DNA of 64,000 nt from Formicarius rufipectus (Eukaryota; Chordata; Aves; Passeriformes; Formicariidae): positions 282,579 through 346,578 of the forward strand of contig VXAU01006136.1 of assembly GCA_013399695.1 (NCBI GenBank), written 5' to 3'. The notes beneath the pieces were generated by a model that saw only the letters and a program-made list of their open reading frames with translations, did not search any database and was not told the origin of the DNA. The position numbers and the translations under genes are program-made. Shown in pieces: positions 1 through 11,300 of the stretch (position 1 is the first letter of the stretch; each line of letters begins with the position of its first letter).

Positions 1-3000
1 GTAGCTCTGGTAGGAATATAAATAGAATAGCTTGGAGGCAGTTCTTTTTGCAATTGTGCTTAGCCCTGTTCTAAGTAATGCTGGCTAGTGACGTCAATGA
101 AATATACTCTCTATCTTTACCCTATAGCTTCTACCAGTACGGTGGTGGAGCTCCCACATAGGAATCTGGTGGTCTTATGCTAGCAGGATGCTGTGTCTGT
201 ATTGCACAGTCCTTCATCAACCCTAAGGGGCAATATGTGGCAATATCAGCTCCAACCATTTTTTCCATCAGTGGTTTCTCCTTTCCTTTTTGCCTATACA
301 TTGCACATAGCACTACACAGATGGATTCAGCTAGGATGGCATTTAAACACCATAGAACATATCCTGAATTTCATGCACACATCAAAGCTGTAGGAAGCTG
401 GGAAGATGAAGGAATGTGGGCTTTTGCAGGCTAGAGATGTGCAGTACTGGAATGCTGTGACCACTGCAATAGGTTTCATGGTTTGGAGAGTTTTTATGGC
501 GCTCAGTGACTCCAGTTTCCAAGTGTGACTACATATTCTTAAAAGCTCTGGGGCCCTGTTGTAAGCTCTGAGCTCCTCTTCACAGACTTTTCTCTTGAAT
601 GGGTGTAATCTATGGACCTACATATACACACCCAGTTGCCCAAATGACTAATAGCAGGTGTTGGGAAGAACGTAGTCTCTAGCCTCCATAAACCAAAGTA
701 CAAAGAGACTTGCTCCAAGGAAGCTGAACCAAAGTGATCAAGAGGGGCATTTTAAAACTGAGGAATGGCCTTTTGTGAAACGTCTTGGAAACACCTGCAC
801 TAGAGATGTTTAAAACTTGGACTTAGCAGAGAAGGTAGAAGACCGTTTCCTATGAGTGTATGAGAGTTACATCAAACAAAAAGGGTCTGCTTTGACAGCT
901 ACCAAAATTGTACTGCTTTAGATGCATTTGAGGAAATATAATCCAACAGCAAACAAGCTGTCTTTTCATGGGATGGAGAAAGGGATAAGCAGAGGTCATT
1001 ACTGATAAGGTTCTTGATCCTCTTTTCTGATTAAAGTCCCACCAAATCTGTGAAATGAAGGTGGAAGGAGTCAAACACAACTGGAAAAAAGTGCCTGTAC
1101 ATCGCATATCTGTTCTAGAGGCCAGGCCTAATTGTTAAGTATGTCCTAATTAGTAGGACTGAAGTATTAGAAAGTCATTCAGTATCTTGTGGGCTTACCA
1201 TGTAGTGAAGGCCGCATCAGAGAAAGGTTAAAAAAATATCCTTGGGGCATATGAGAGCAGTCCTACCTAATCCAAGAAGCTTCTCTTTTCCTCTTTTCTG
1301 TTTCATCCTCCTAAAGCCCTGGATTTTAGCACAGTCTGTATGTTGGGGGAAGGAGGGGAGGGAAGTTATAAAATCCTTATTTTCCACACATAAACCAGAA
1401 TCTGGTGTTTAGTTCTAGGTGACAGCTTAAGTGGTTCATAACGAGCCGAGGCTTGGTTTGGTATTGTAAGGAAAATATTCTCACCTCAAAAATAACTCAA
1501 GCCTGTGCTCTTTATCTGTGAGTGCCGGGGCACCCACTGGCACCCCACCCTTGAGGCAGGGTGCTGTGCCGAGCTGTCTGACAGACACTAGGTGGAAGCC
1601 TTGGGCTGCGGTTCCATCGCAGCTGATGACAGCAGGAAGAAGAGGACTTGTGCTTTCAGAAGGGAGATCTTTTTCTTTTCTTCTTGCTTTCACATGCTAG
1701 AAAGGGAAGTCCAAGCCCTCCAGGCGCGCAGTGGGGAGAGCGGATGAATGGAGAAGTGTCAGCCTCGTCCTGGGTCATCCCTGCAACAGGATCCTGTGAG
1801 CAGGGCTGCGGTGGGAGCACTGAAGCCTTCTGAGTTCTTGGGTGTGGTTGGGTGGCAAGATTGATTTAATTTAACCTGATTTATTTTATCCTCATTTATA
1901 TATTCTGATGGGGATAATTGTGAGATCTCTGTGAATGCATAAAAATGCATATTAATATTGAGATGAAAATGAGTACTTGAGCTGATTTATCTTGCAACAA
2001 ATGCTGGTAGAACCAGCTCCGATGAAGTGCATGCTGTATTTATGATGATTGCTTTCAACAAGGCCTCCAGTCTTAAAACTATTCCAAATAGGGAGATTTA
2101 GAGTTAGTACAAAGAATGAATCACAAGTTAAGTGAGAACCCGATGAAAGTTGAAATGTTCGTTTGAGAGAAATGTCAAAGTTTATGATTTTAAAGCTTCC
2201 TTTGCTTTTTGTGATAAAACTACTATTTTCAGTGTATTCCTTGTAAGAGAAAATCATGAACATTTCAATTAGGTACTTTTAGAAAAATAACTGCTATTTT
2301 GTTTTGAAAATTAGTTAAATTTTTGTACCATTTCACATATCAGTTGTAATGCAGAGTTAGGTTATGCCAAGTCAAGTCTCATATGAGGGTATGTTATGTA
2401 ATCCTACCAGCAATATAGCATACCATGAATATAATAATTAAATATTCTGTTATATAATTTAGTGCAGGTGATATTTTATTTTCAAAACAGGTGAGTTTTC
2501 TACCAAATAATGAGTTTTATATCAAAAGTGATAACAGCTTTATTAGTGCTGAATGAAACAATTTAAATTTTTACACTCTGAAATAGAAATGTTCTGGGTA
2601 CTAGTTAGGGACCAATTGTTTTTAATATTCTGGAAACCTGATTTCTGGCTAATGGCAGAATATTGAACATATTTGTGTCTCCCATTATTAACTGAAGAAC
2701 ATAAAAACAGCTCAAGCAGTAAAATATGATAAGAAAATAAAAGGTTGCTTTCAAAATTAGTATTTTAATTTGAAAGAAAATCTGGCATTTTTTCCTTAAG
2801 GGAAACTTTTAAATATTGAAATTTTTATTTTAGGCTCCTTTTCCAAAGGGATTTTTCATTTGTATTTATGATTTTTTAAAAAATGTTTATTTTATCAAAA
2901 TGGTATTTGCTGGTTGAAGACTGTTTCGATTACAATCTTCTCACTAGTGTGAGCTGTTATGACACTCTCCTCCTCCACCCCCTTAGCTGTGGTAAAAGGG

Positions 3001-3032
3001 TGACTGAAATTATTGATTTATCTTTCCTTATT
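1..3032. other. Non-genic sequence, AT-rich in its second half
   Basis: No reading frame here looks coding; the longest are short and overlap on opposite strands. About 1850-2960 is distinctly AT-rich, with many TTAAA, ATATT and TTTTAAA stretches, and contrasts with the mixed composition of 1-1850. No CR1 ends, simple repeats or CpG cluster are visible. It could be intronic or intergenic; the AT-rich part could be a conserved or matrix-attachment type region, but nothing in the sequence proves it. Confidence 0.5.
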
Positions 3033-3042
3033 TTTTTTTCAG

Positions 3043-3096
3043 TGCAATGACTTCAAGAGCTCCATGGCTGTTCTGCAGACACATGCACAATTGTGA
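3043..3096 (+). CDS. Candidate short terminal coding exon, unidentified
   Basis: A long pyrimidine tract ends in a consensus acceptor (T-rich run then CAG at 3040-3042). The frame from 3043 reads CNDFKSSMAVLQTHAQL and then stops (TGA, 3094-3096). An ATTAAA signal-like hexamer lies near 3342. This is what a last coding exon plus 3' UTR would look like, but 17 residues are too few to be statistically persuasive and I do not recognise the peptide. It could equally be chance in an AT-rich area followed by ordinary sequence. Confidence 0.18.
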   Translation, partial: CNDFKSSMAVLQTHAQL

Positions 3097-3099
3097 AAC

Positions 3100-6000
3100 A
3101 TCAATATGGACTGCAAATCTCTACTGTCAGTCAGCTCCTCTTCCCCTCTGCATAACATAATCCCTGTCTCCACAATGCTTGCACAGACGCATTTGCAAAG
3201 ATGTTTTTCTGGAGATACTGTGCCTAGCAAACACTCTATTACTTGTTCTCATCTCTAGCAACATTATATGGAGTTTCAGTTCACAGTTCACTGTGTTCCC
3301 CCTCCTACCACTGAAATGCAGCCAACTCTGAGCTGCGGCTATTAAACATCACATGAGCAACACCACAAAACAGATTGTGAAAAGCAAAGGAATTCAGAGA
3401 AAAGCAGTAAATTGAGTGAGGTCTGCAAGGGTTCCCTGGGAACTGATAACAAAGGATCCTAGGGAATAAGTTAATCATGATGCAAAATAGTCATCACCTT
3501 GATGTTTAGGTGATACTAGTATGCAAGTGTGAGTTTTTGAGGATGGCACAAAGAGATGTTCCTAGGAGCAGCAAGGTTTCACCCAGGGAGATGAGCAGGT
3601 CAGCTTCCCTAACCACTGAGTTTTGTCAGACTGTCAGTCCCAGGGAAAGGGCTGTAGGCATCAATGCCTGAGGGTTTTAAAACTCTTAAGTTTCAAGACA
3701 GGACAAGGCACTATCAGAACAGATGAATAAAACAAGATGGAGCAAGTAGCTGTATCTATCCTCACTTTGTATGAGTCTGAGAAAACAGGAGAAATATGAC
3801 AAGGTCTGAAGGAATCACATGTACAGAGTTAGAAAACAGTGTGAACTGGCATGACAATAGCTGTGACATGGCCAAGGAAACACTTCCAAAGATGATGCTC
3901 TTCTTTGACAACATGATGACCTTAGAGTGAGAAAGGAAGAAAAATGGGAAGATGTGCAGTGAATTTAGATAAAAGAGAAATGTGTGTGAATGTATGTAGC
4001 TGTGTGTGTGTGTGAGTAGCTAAGCAGGAATTTCATTCAGATGGAATAAAGCACTGTAGCTGTCTGTATCTCAGTTTGCTTAGAATAAAGGCTGGAAGAA
4101 GGCACCTTGGCACAAAACCTGCACGTGAATTCGTTCTGCGTTAGGTAAAGTGGTGAGTGGGGAAGGTTGCCAGACACTGTCACTGAGCATTCAATGGACA
4201 ACTAAGAAACAACTGCAAAAGTCTGTTCTCAACTCAAGTTGCATAGCAACACTAAATTGTCAGATTGCTGTTATGTCAGTCCCTTACATTATCCCCATTA
4301 TTGCAGCCGTTTTTAGGAATCACGCAGTATGATGTTACTAGCCCACTCCCAAGCTGGATGTTTGACCTTTGTCTCTTGCTAAATGATGCCTTGTAATTTG
4401 CTGCAAAGGTATCTTGAGGTGGTACACCAGAGAGAAAAATCCTTGAGGATCCATCAACAGAGACCTTAGAGAGCAAAGCATATGTCTGTGCAGGATGGGG
4501 CAGGAGAGATAGATTAGGGAACAGCAATATCCTCAAAGAGATCCAGTGTCTGCCAAAGTCATCAGGATGTATGTTACCCCATCACTTCTCTGAACTGCGA
4601 CTTCATTGATCCGATTGAAAGGCTATTTTGAGGGGTGAGCCACAGGGGTTCGTTAGATATGTTTTTCAAATGCTTCCAGTGCACACGTGTCCTTGGTGTT
4701 TGGATCATTACTGTGGACATTGCTGCTATGAAATCCTAAGTTCTAGCCAGCTGTTTCCTGCTTTTTGGTGTAAGCACCTGGTGAGTTGTTTCCTGGTGGA
4801 GATATGGAAGCACAAAAGTGGTCACTGCATCATCATTCTGTGATGTTTCAGACACTGCCAGTATCTGAAACAGTATCTAGAACTCTGCTTGTCTTGCAGG
4901 GTATTTCTAGTATCCTGCATAATTTTTTTCCCTGGGTGTCTTGTGTAGCATGGCAGCCTTCTCCCTGTTTCACTCTGTTGCTGCTTCTTTTGCTGGCACA
5001 AGATCCTGAAATGCCCCTGCCATGTCTTTGCAGCCAAGGCAACCAGGATCACTGGATACCAAGGTGTAGCTGGAGTTTTAAGGACAAAATAAACTGAATG
5101 AGCTCCTTTACTGCAAACACTAGACTGGCACAGACTGAGGACACCAGGTAGAGTGAAAATTAACTTACAGGCCTCTTGCACTAGATGATGGGGGAGCAGC
5201 CTGCTTAAGCAAGTAATTCTCTGTGATGTATATCCTTTCTGAAGAGTGCCTAGTTGTAAAATATAACAGCTTTTTCAAGATCACTACTGCAAATTTTGAA
5301 CAAGCAAGCAGATCTCAGAAGGACAAGGCAGACTGTCTGTCCCCTCTGTATAGAATAGTGGAATTACTCTGCTTCATTAAAACAACTGATGAGAAAACAA
5401 AGAGCCTCAAGATTCAGTTCCTCTATGTTTCTGTGCCTAGAATGTAGAGTGTACTAATGGCATAACACCTGGACTGGGAGCTACAAGTCACTCTTGATTG
5501 ATATTAAAGGGATTAAGCTCAGACAAGGTCCAACACAGCATATGATAAATGTCCATACACGATATTGCTAAGAGAGACCTGATGGCCATGGAGTTACCCT
5601 TGACAAAGGAATATCTCTTGAATGCAAAATAGCTTAGCAGACTTTACAAAGAAAGAACAAAAGGTGTTTGCCTGATTTTCACCTTTCTTCCCTTTGGTAC
5701 TGCCATGAACAAGAACTGCTGAATGGGGCACTGCACAGAGCTTATTTCTCTCTCCAAGAGTCTCCTTCTCTTTGTCTGCACTTTAGATTTATCTTACTTT
5801 CTCCTCAGTGTGAGGGATTTGAAAACATTAGTGAGACAGCAAGTGTCAGCGTGGTCACTGATACTCACCAGCTTTGTAGCTCAGCCATCTGGAAGCTGAG
5901 CTACAAAGATCACTCTCAAGAAGGATTTATCCAAGGACCCTGCAGAACAAATTATTTGGATGCCTTGTAGCTGCTCCATACTTGTTTGTTGAGAGCCCTG

Positions 6001-6890
6001 GTAGTTCAGTGAATGAGCCCGTACTGAGTTTTAGGCTGTGTCAGCCAGACTGAAGAGTTTTGTGTCACCTTGCTGCCATAGACTATCTGGAAGTGCAGAT
6101 ACAAGAGGCTGCTTTATGGAGCTGATTCATGTCTGATAATTGTTATGGCTTTCTCTTTTTAACTGGGTCTTCTAGGTTATGGTGGAGATAGGGCTGAGGG
6201 TCCCCACTGATGAGCGAGGGATTCTTTTGTCTGACCTTACACGATGGTCAGATCTCTAAGATTTCTCTATAAGTTTCAGTCTGTATGCATTACCAAGTAC
6301 CATCTTTGCAGTGCCTCAGCTTTATTTGACAGTCTGAGTTTCCTATGGCCTTTTGAGGATAATATTTGCGGGTTAAAATATGCTGAATAAGGACAAATGT
6401 GAAATGCAAAAGAACTGAAAATAGGTTTTAAACAAAACCATCTTTTGTCAGCATTGTTTGCATGTGTGCTCATTTCTTATAAACATTCAAAGGCTCAAGT
6501 TTCCTGCTGGTAGTATATATGGAAAACAAATATCAGGACTGCACATGAGTACTTTCCATAAATTAATATTAAATGTGCAGACACATTTCATCTCAAGGTG
6601 CTTGTACACTCCTCTTGTCAGTAAGCAGAATAAATAATGATCAAAATCACCACCTAGAGCTGGTGATTTCTATCTGTACATGTGAAAATGTTCTACAAGG
6701 AAGGTCAGGATCATAGCCTCCAATTTTGCAAATGGGACACTTCCTCAGTAAAGCTACTTGGCTGGTAGTCACAGTGCTTCCACCTCTCTACTGAACCTGC
6801 AGAGGCAAGAGCAGATGCACATTTGGTTATTTTCTCCTCTGTCCTCGACTGCCCCTTTTAAAAGGAGTCATTCATCCTTTCATTTATTGC
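3100..6890. other. Non-genic sequence
   Basis: Unique sequence with no recognised gene or dispersed repeat. Overlapping open frames on both strands at 4786-5181 (103 and 119 codons) have leucine- and glutamine-rich low-complexity stretches and no recognisable domain, so I treat them as chance. A short TG run lies near 4001-4014 and a strong hairpin at 5872-5908. Confidence 0.5.
5872..5908. repeat. Perfect 13-bp inverted repeat (hairpin)
   Basis: CTTTGTAGCTCAG (5872-5884) is followed after an 11-base loop by its exact reverse complement CTGAGCTACAAAG (5896-5908). Pairing does not extend cleanly beyond the stem, so it is shorter than a normal pre-miRNA stem. It may be a small structured element or a chance palindrome. 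Confidence 0.7.
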
Positions 6891-6904
6891 TCAGGATGTG
6901 AGCC

Positions 6905-7500
6905 TGTCCATCACAGGTCCAACCTATGACCTAATACCACCTTATCAACCATCACTTTACAGACCATGACACTTAGTGACATATCCAGTCTTTTCTTAAA
7001 CACCACCAGGGAGGGTGACTCCACCACCTCGCTGGGGAACCCTTTCTGTGAAGAACTTATCCCTGACCTCCAACCTAAACCTCCCTTGGTGCAGCTAAAG
7101 ACCGTGTCCTCTTGTTCTATTGCTGGTTACGTGGGAGAAGAGGCCGACCCCACCTGGCTACACCCTCATTTCAGGGAGTTTTAAAGAGTGATAAGATCTT
7201 CTCTGAGCTCTCCAGGCTAAACACCCCCAGCTCCTCCAGCCAATCCTCACAAGACTTGTGCTCCTAACCCTTCACCAGCCGCGTTGCCCTTCTCTGGACA
7301 TGCACCAGCAACTCAGCATCCTTGCTAAACTGAAGAGCCCAGAACTTGACACAGAACAAAAGATATGGCCTCACCAGTTACAAGTACAGGGGAGGGATCA
7401 CTTCCCTAGTCCTGCTGGCCACACTATTCCTGATACAGGCCAGAATCAGTACCCAGTACAGGCTGACATCCATCCTGTCTGTGCATGTGTGCTTGCTGGC
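6905..7500 (-). mobile_element. CR1 LINE fragment (3' part), minus orientation
   Basis: The plus strand reads as the reverse complement of the CR1 ORF2/3' region. Recognisable blocks include the segment about a local defect in gap-like order: CCAGTCTTTTCTTAAACACC (about 6987-7006), CCACCACCTCGCTGGGGAAC (about 7022-7041), the block at 7255-7300 around CGTTGCCCTTCTCTGGACAT, and GATCACTTCCCTAGTCCTGC (about 7397-7416). The order and spacing match CR1. Reading frames are broken, and the far 3' terminal microsatellite is not evident, so this is a 5'- and probably 3'-degraded dead copy. CR1 is the main LINE of birds, which supports the avian assignment. Ends are approximate. Confidence 0.9.
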
Positions 7501-8206
7501 ATGCATTTCCTCTCTCTCTTCCAAGAAGGAACTGAAGGCCTTGCAAGTGTGTCTTGATGCTTTCCTTCAGGTCATCTCTGCTTCTGCCTTCAGTGCTCCT
7601 TACTCCAAAGGATCTCTTCCCCCCTGCATATCTTTTGGGCTGGCCAGGGGCATCCTTCAGCAAATTTCCTGGCAGAAGAGTACTGCTTGTGTGTTTGGAT
7701 ATTCTGTACCTCTCCTACTGTCCTTGTCCTGTTCTCAGGCGTCTCTCATCTTCCAGGGCTTTCCGAGGCATAATCATAGTTCTGAGTCCTCTCTGCCATT
7801 TTTTTTTTTTTTTTTTGGTTTTTATCCTCACAGTCCCCTAGACTGTGCAGAGATGCAGGAGAATTATAAGGTGAGTGTGTTGTGTCTTGACAGGGCAGAT
7901 TTTGATAATGGGTTTTACAAGGTTCCTTAGAAGGATGAGCTTGGTAGCAGCTTCAAGAAATGAAATTTAATCAGAAGGGACTTGATCAAAATGTCTAAAG
8001 TAACATGTAACAGAGCACAAAAGGTGCTGGGAACACCTTTTCTTTGTGTTTTTCCAGAAACTAGCAAAAGGCAATTCAGAGAAAAATTGGCAAATACAAT
8101 ACTCGGCTACTTCACACAGTGGTAATTAAGCCATGAGGCACATTCCCACTACATGTTTACTGAAGTAAAAAATCCCAGTAGCTCTGTGGAGTAAGCCAGC
8201 TTCCAA

Positions 8207-8228
8207 ATTCCTAGGAATTCCTAGGAAT
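8207..8228. repeat. Perfect 22-bp palindrome made of two TTCCTAGGAA units
   Basis: The 22 bases are identical to their own reverse complement and consist of two head-to-tail copies of TTCCTAGGAA sharing an AATT centre. Each copy fits the TTC-N4-GAA spacing favoured by STAT6-type dimers. Regulatory function is inference only. Confidence 0.75.
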
Positions 8229-8296
8229 GTTTATTGAGCTACCTTGTACAACTTCTTTTCAAAGGCTCCAAGGACATTACCAGCCCTGACTGTCCT

Positions 8297-8358
8297 TGCC
8301 CAGCATCTCCTGGGGCACCTTCTACCCTGCCCAACATCTCCTGGGGCTCTTCCCACTG
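8297..8358. repeat. Two-unit 31-bp tandem repeat
   Basis: The unit beginning TGCCCAGCATCTCCTGGGGC at 8297 is followed directly by a diverged copy at 8328 (TGCCCAACATCTCCTGGGGC). The two are nearly identical over the first 20 bases, then diverge. This is a small minisatellite seed in a locally GC-rich stretch (8270-8580). Confidence 0.75.
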
Positions 8359-11300
8359 TGCCCAGGTTACAGGATCCCACCACACAAAGCCTCAACCCCA
8401 GTGATTCTGCAGCAAGGCTGATCTCCAGCTCCCCACAGCTCTGCCCTGCCTGGCCATGATCTTGTTGCACCACAGAGATACCCTATGCTTAGGGTTGCTC
8501 CCGGTGCCCCACACATGACCCCCTCCTCAGCTGGGCTGTAGGGTTGTCTCTGGGGAGCCCCCAGCCTTCCTAGAACCCTGGCACTTCCTAGACAGTTTGG
8601 TGTGGACATTACTAGACTGTTGGCTGCATTGTGCTCTATTTGTGTGGTTTCTTAGGCCCTTTAAAGTATATACCATCACATACCATAGCCAGGAATATTT
8701 TTAAGTGGATGATTCTCTCCCAATATACTGCTTTTATCTATCATAAATGTTACTGTGTACCAGGATACAAAACTTACTGCAGAGATTGCAAATGCAAATA
8801 GTAAGTCATTTTACCAATACTCTTAAAAGTGATCATTGTTAGAAATCATTGATCTTTTCCTTGTCCTCTTAGTCTGACAATATCACAGCTCCAAAATGGG
8901 AAGCCTTGCTGTGTGAGCAGAGATACACAGATCAATACTCCTCATGGCAGCAAGTGAAAATGCGTGGTGTGAAGGTAGACTTCCACAACCCTGTTAGCAG
9001 GAACAGCTTGGAGGCAAGCATCGAATGTCATGGCAGTTGAAATTAAGGAAGTGAATATTGATGTTTATGGCATCCAAAGTGCCTTGGAGTTTAAGCATTA
9101 TTATTTGGGGTGGAGGGATAACTGCATCATTTTATTATAAAACTTCTGGAATTTCTAGGGAGAAAGGGGTGAATGAAGCTAGAAATAACTGTCAAAATGG
9201 TCGTATCTCTCACTGTTTGGGTATATCCATTTCAGAAAGGCAGGTAGTCAGTCAGAAGAGACTGAGGGATCCATGATTTTGTGAACTCCTATGCATACTG
9301 AAACTGCAGCCACAGTATCTTTGTTTTAAATTTGCCAGCAGATATATTGCAGTTCAACAACCAAAATCTCCAATACCAAAATCCATGAACTAAAGTTTAA
9401 CCTTGATACATCCCAGATAAATTTGTGAAGGATTTTCTTGCACTATGCAGGACAGAGAGATCATGGGCAGACTCAAATTCTTTTTCTTTTTTTTTTTTTT
9501 TTTTAATAAAGAAATAAATTTTCAGACCAAGGAGTTATAAAAACACTGGTGTTCTGTCCATCACTCTGTTTTGCTGGGTTGTGGGAGGGGAGAGTTTTTT
9601 CCCAAGTAGGAGATCCTTCTTGCTCCTTTTGGTGTTAATGCTAAGGTCAAATTCAGCAGCCGAGCTTCTTCTCATGCTCAGGAGGAGATGGCTGGGCTGT
9701 TTTTCTTGTATGCTGCCTCATGATCTTGGCAAATATGGGATCTGACTGCATCAAATCTGAGGAATCCTGTAGGAAGCCTTCACAGTGAGGATTTAACTTG
9801 TGATTAAAAGCAAGACAAGGCTGCATCCGTATTAACCTTCGCTCTGCAAAACTCAAGAAGGTCTCCCAACTCTCTCCTCCCCAAACCTCCACCACTTTTC
9901 CTTTTTCTTTGATTTCTCAGCTAAAAATAGGGTGACAGAGGGACTGTGGGGTAAGCAGCTGGAGTAGAGCGGAGCCAGTTGCCATGGAAACCAATGAGCC
10001 ACTTAGCAGCACTTGCCTTCTTCCTTTGCCTGTGGATTGATTTTTCCCACTTGTTCATGGAAGGAGGGTGTAGGGTGGCAGGAAAAACTTCACACCAGCC
10101 TGGACCAAACTCCCTGCCCCCATGGCCACCCTGGATACCAGTATTCCCTTGGGATCTGCCTCCCTGGTGCAGAAGAGGAGAGGGAGGATGGACTTCAGAT
10201 GGAAGAAGGGTTTGAGCATCAATGCTTATGCTTATGCTGGGATTTTCCCCCTCACCCTGGCATCTTGTTTTCCTCTCGTGGTAGATAGCACTTGGATGGT
10301 GTCCCAAATATTCAGAAGACTGTCCAGTCCGCTGGTGCCCTGTCTTATCTCTAAAGATGGCTAATAGCAACAAAAGCAGTATGTAACCATGTGCTGTATT
10401 ACACCCCAGACTTGAGTAGCAAACACAGTAGTTTGGAGGTGAACACATGGGTTAGAAGAAGAGACTATTCCTATCTTCTCAGGTCTTCTTTCCATCAAGA
10501 AAAATTAGCATTTGGGTGATTATTTAAAATAGATGCCCAACCTACTTTTGGTTCACATGGGGCTAAAGTTGCTTTAATTTCACTGCATGTACATTTCTCA
10601 GTGGGAAAAACCTATTTCCTTGAAAGATCTGAAGCTCTAAATGGAATACCTGAAACATATTAAGCCATAATTTGGTTATACCTGATTCTAGTTTGCAGTA
10701 CTTGGTATTCAGTAGTTTTTTCTTTTTTTTTTTTTCTTGGTACTGAAGAGACATACATTGTTAGGTAGCACATACTTCACTGAGTTTATTTTTAAACTTA
10801 GGAAATATTATCACTAACAAAAAAGTACTAGATTGGCAGCTCTTGGAGAATGAAATCTTCTCTTCAGCCCTGAAATGACAGAGCCAGTTTTGGTAAGACC
10901 TTCCCACACTGCTACTAATCCTTATGCTCCAAATGTCACTTCCTTGTAACCTAAGTCATGTGAAAGAGCCTCAGCTGCTCACACCTGGATGCAAATCCCA
11001 AGTGTCTGCTTGCAGGTGCTATTTTCTTTCACACTTTGTGCTATGTGGAAGTAGTAACAGAAAAGATAGACATGCATTAATGGGTGCTGCAAGATGCATA
11101 AAGCTGTGAGGAATTTGCCAGCAGAACCATGGCTGGTGAAGCTTGCTGATGTAGTGCTTCTTCATCAACTTGCAGATTACCAGAATTTCTGAAACCTGTG
11201 AGAAAGTCTATCAGCTAGAGACCATGGTAGATAAAATTTAACACAATTTCTAGAAATTTGGGCTGGATAGCTTTCCTCTTGGTAATCTGAAATTTGGTTT

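Noticed and set aside
4786..5181. Overlapping 103- and 119-codon frames on opposite strands
   Set aside because: No recognisable domain, low-complexity leucine/glutamine stretches, and mutual overlap point to chance.
7799..7816. T-runs (also 9486-9504, 18511-18534, 50327-50343) as retroposon A-tails
   Set aside because: No flanking target duplications or SINE/retrogene bodies could be recognised beside them; treated as low-complexity tracts.
7346..7930. 194-codon open frame
   Set aside because: It starts within the reverse complement of a CR1 fragment and passes through a T18 tract read as phenylalanines; not a gene.
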